NCBI GenBank assembly: GCA_023333565.1
Contig: JAJKFH010002068.1
Coordinates: 124,001 to 188,000 of the forward strand
Origin: Puffinus mauretanicus
Taxonomy: Eukaryota; Chordata; Aves; Procellariiformes; Procellariidae
Direction of reading: 5' to 3'
DNA: 64,000 bases
The notes beneath the pieces were generated by a model. That model had not been told where the DNA came from and ran no database searches. It saw only the letters and a program-made list of their open reading frames with translations. A program made the translations under genes and the position numbers. Positions 61,601 to 64,000 of the stretch are shown here, piece after piece (position 1 is the stretch's first letter; every line of letters starts with the position of its first letter).

Positions 61601-61906
61601 ATTATCCCAAATCTGATTGCAGAGCAAGAGTCCTGGGAGCATGTTTACATGTGCAAGCTTGTGAATAATCCTGTTCTTATTAACAAAGAATGGGAAGCCA
61701 AAACAGAACCCTCTGAGGCAGTGCAAGGCTAAAGAGCGGGGCTCTGTCTTTGTGTCACATGTAGAGCTGTCTCTTACATCCAGATGAAAGTCGTGAGTTC
61801 CGAGTGAAAATGGCCTGATGCACCATGGTCTCCATGGGTGGGAAGTATCAAAGCAAGGCAAAGCAAAAATATTGGGACTAATGCCTCTTCCTGTGTATTT
61901 TTGCAG
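58601..61906 (+). other. intergenic to the proximal transcript, intronic to the distal one
   Basis: If exon 24 splices at 51929, the intron of the long isoform runs from 51930 to 61906 and covers this stretch. It holds a GAA-rich tract near 59078-59101 and a CpG-dense cluster at about 60545-60665. No ACAP3-frame exon, other gene, transposon or RNA gene was recognised. Overlapping open frames around 60430-60780 are products of GC-rich sequence. Confidence 0.65.
60545..60665. promoter_or_regulatory. small CpG-dense cluster
   Basis: About 11 CpG dinucleotides fall in roughly 110 bases between the proximal poly(A) site and the distal last exon, against a CpG-poor surround. It is too short for a classical CpG island; it could be a small regulatory element or just locally unmethylated sequence. 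Confidence 0.3.
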
Positions 61907-62013
61907 GAGATGCTACCTACCTGGACATCTTCCGGGAGTTCTCTCACATGGCTTCGAACAACCCTGAGAAACTCAAAAGGAGGAGCCTACATTTCAGCCA
62001 CTCCTGCAGATAG
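61907..62013 (+). CDS. ACAP3: ACAP3 distal alternative last exon with ACAP2-like C-terminus
   Basis: A T-rich tract ending TATTTTTGCAG precedes an exon whose first two bases complete a Gly codon split at the internal donor of exon 24. The joined frame reads GQPGDATYLDIFREFSHMAS, then NNPEKLKRRSLHFSHSCR and a TAG at 62011-62013. The stretch GDxTYxDIFRxFSxMASNNPEKL is the C-terminus I know from ACAP2, where it also follows GQP. The match in sequence, position and phase makes chance very unlikely. The isoform would be 841 residues and would lack the EFISLNIDEC end. The last 12-13 residues do not match ACAP2 and may be specific to this gene. Confidence 0.85.
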
Positions 62014-63075
62014 CCCCCGCCCCTGCCAGGACCTTCTGCTGGAAGGTCAAGCTCTGGGCCGCCTCAGCTCCACGAGCGCAGAACGGCTGAACCCCCTGAG
62101 CGGGGGTATCGGGCAAGCTGAGCTCAGCCACTGAAGAAAGACGTTCTCTGTTCAGACATGCTTCCGCTAGAAACCTGGGTTTGCCCTGGGGTCTGCTTTT
62201 GTGCCCTGACCGGGAAGGTGACAGACGTTCCAGGGTAATTCCAGAATAGGTGGCCTTCAGCCTGTAGGTCCCATGCCTTGCAGTGCCTGAATGCAGTGTA
62301 ACAGGAGTTAAGTGATCTTTTAGCTCTCAGTGCCCTTTCTAAATTGCTATTTCTGGGAAAATCTCCCCTTTCTGGGTGTATGCAAACACCAGCATTTATG
62401 ATAGTGCCACAGTGCCTGCCCCTGGAATGAGGTTCAGGTTAAGTGGTCCTGACCCCGAGTACGGCAGGAGGAGACCAAGTCCAAAAACTGAGGAAAAGTG
62501 AATGTCGCAGACTTTTGGTTGTGCTGCTTTGTGGCGGTGTCGCTGGAGCCAGTCGGCCCAGCCCGTTAACAGGGAGTACCGGCCGCTTGCCCTGCTCTGG
62601 GGAAGCACCAGCCTCCCACAGCGGCGACAGAATGCAATTCCCCGCGGCACGAGACCCCCGCACGCAGACCTCCCGTCCGCTCAGAGGAGAAAGGCCACCC
62701 GGGACCCAGCACCAGACTACCATTACGCCACAGTGCTCCCAGTCCCAACCAGTCCACTGCAGAACCTTTGGCAAAACCCTTGGTTTTTGCTGTGCAACCC
62801 ACCTCTTAGGACACCTCTACCACCGAGTGCTTTGAGACCTTTGGTTTAGCATGGACCGGGAAATATAATCCCGATTCCATGGAGACTTTACAAGCAATAT
62901 TGAAAACAGAATCTAGCTTTTTCCCTCAGGGGCTCCCCATCTCCTGCTTGTTGTGCATCTCACTGTTAGGAGAGTTGTACTCTTCTGCAAGGCACCGCTT
63001 TCAGTATTGGTTTTGTCGGTTTTGTTATTGTATGTCATAGTTATCAAAAATAATAAAAGGTTATGCGTGGACTAT
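62014..63075 (+). other. ACAP3: 3' UTR of the distal ACAP3 isoform
   Basis: After the distal stop no ACAP3-related coding continues. A CpG-richer part lies at about 62520-62720, followed by AT-rich sequence leading to AATAAA at 63052-63057. A second AATAAA at 63235-63240 could extend it. The UTR extent is inferred from these signals only. Confidence 0.6.
63052..63057 (+). terminator. ACAP3: poly(A) signal candidate of distal ACAP3 transcript
   Basis: AATAAA in CAAAAATAATAAAAGGTT, about 1 kb after the distal stop codon. An alternative AATAAA lies at 63235-63240, followed by T-rich sequence (TGTTGTTTTTAAAATTC). Which one is used cannot be decided from sequence. Confidence 0.55.
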
Positions 63076-63240
63076 ACAGGTATAGGCACCATGACGTAAT
63101 AAAATGCATTGTCAGAATGATATATATAAAGTATGACATGCTGAAATGTAATATATCTTATGGCAGAAGAAATGTATTTTTTTGAAAAGGTGGGGTGAAA
63201 AAATCTCACATGCAAACAGTATCTATGAACTGAGAATAAA

Positions 63241-64000
63241 GACAGGATGTTGTTTTTAAAATTCACACACATTTCCTCATTCTTTCTGCTTCTAGATCTT
63301 TGCAAGCCAGAGAAGCACTTTAGTATGAGAAGGTTTAAAAAACAAAATTTATCTGGCACAGGTTTATGGCTTGAAGAGAGGAAGCTAAATGAACTTTTCT
63401 CCAACGAGACACAAGATTCTAACTCTCTTGGTAGCCCTTCTGTTTTATCTGATTAAGACACGCTCTAATTTCATTAATGCTATTAATGAAACACACCAGC
63501 AATGTGGCAGCTTAATAAACACCTCAGCCCTTCTGACGAGATGTTTTGCCTAGGAGACAAGCCTCCAAGCCTCTCCAGACAACAGAATGCAGCTCTCAGG
63601 CCGTCACAGACCCAGGGACCCGAGGAGAGATGCTACGAGGTGTGCACGGAGCTGCACGTGGGACGTGCGTGCGGTGAAAGGGCTGGGCTCCCTGCCCGGG
63701 GCTGGGCAGTGGTTCGGGGTGATGGGCTTGCAGGAGAGCAGCTGCTTCTTGGGCCGCTACCAGCCTTCTGCTCACATTTGCAGAGGAGCTTGCCCTGCAG
63801 CCTGCAGCAGGAAAGGGACTCGAACCAGCCTGCTGCAATTCCTGCTGCTCCGCTTGAATTTCTCTCACAGCTATCGGAGGAGCTCCCCATCAGGGAAGAA
63901 CAACAGCCTGGCAGCTGGAGTAGCGAGCGGGGTCTCTGGGTTTTTACCTTCCTATGGCGTTGCTGTGTGAGTCTGAGTTCAACAGTGACTCCCACCTGGG
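63241..64000. other. downstream flank, no gene recognised
   Basis: The last 760 bases hold open frames on both strands (for example 63587-63970) in GC- and CpG-richer sequence, but no recognisable protein family, splice-supported exon, repeat or RNA gene. If a neighbouring gene starts here, its coding part is not visible. Confidence 0.6.

Noticed and set aside
63587..63995. Coding start of a neighbouring gene at the right edge
   Set aside because: Open frames occur on both strands of GC-rich DNA, none resembles a protein family, and no clear promoter or splice signal was found.

Overview
The window is vertebrate nuclear DNA and almost certainly avian. It has short exons with GT-AG borders in long introns, and three CR1 LINE fragments. 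Two of these carry the sauropsid/avian 3' tail built on repeats of ATTCTATG or its variants. No bacterial gene, operon, CRISPR array, tRNA or rRNA was found.

One gene on the + strand explains all the coding signal: ACAP3 (ArfGAP with coiled-coil, ankyrin repeat and PH domains 3), a BAR-PH-ArfGAP-ankyrin protein that turns off the small GTPase Arf6 at membranes. Twenty-three coding exons lie between 3529 and 52015. They join in frame with consistent phases to encode 818 complete residues plus the last base of a split codon. Adding the 16 residues expected from exon 1, upstream of the window, gives 834. That is the length I know for human ACAP3. Exon numbers and residue positions below assume those 16 residues.

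Layout: 1-3528 is the end of intron 1. Exons 2-10 (3529-31388) encode the BAR domain and are spread through large introns. Exon 10 is a 12-base microexon at the BAR-PH junction. An 8.1 kb intron follows. Exons 11-14 (39515-44960) encode the PH domain, exons 15-17 the ArfGAP zinc finger, exons 18-20 a basic then Ser/Gly-rich linker, and exons 21-24 the ankyrin repeats and C-terminus. The proximal 3' UTR runs from 52016 to about 58600 and ends at an AATAAA signal.

The most interesting result is transcript diversity written into the sequence. (1) An exon at 61907-62013, about 10 kb beyond the usual stop, encodes a C-terminus nearly identical to that of the paralogue ACAP2. It joins in perfect phase to an internal splice donor inside exon 24 and has its own 3' UTR and poly(A) signals. 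(2) A 102-base in-frame cassette exon at 48243-48344 would add 34 Gly/Ser/Pro-rich residues to the linker. (3) The 12-base microexon adds four residues between membrane-bending and lipid-binding domains. (4) A TAGCAG tandem acceptor at exon 19 can add or drop one alanine. Intron 4 also holds a CpG-rich block with a TATA-like box, next to a possible LTR-like repeat. These calls were made by reading and translating the sequence; family comparisons are from memory and no database search was run.
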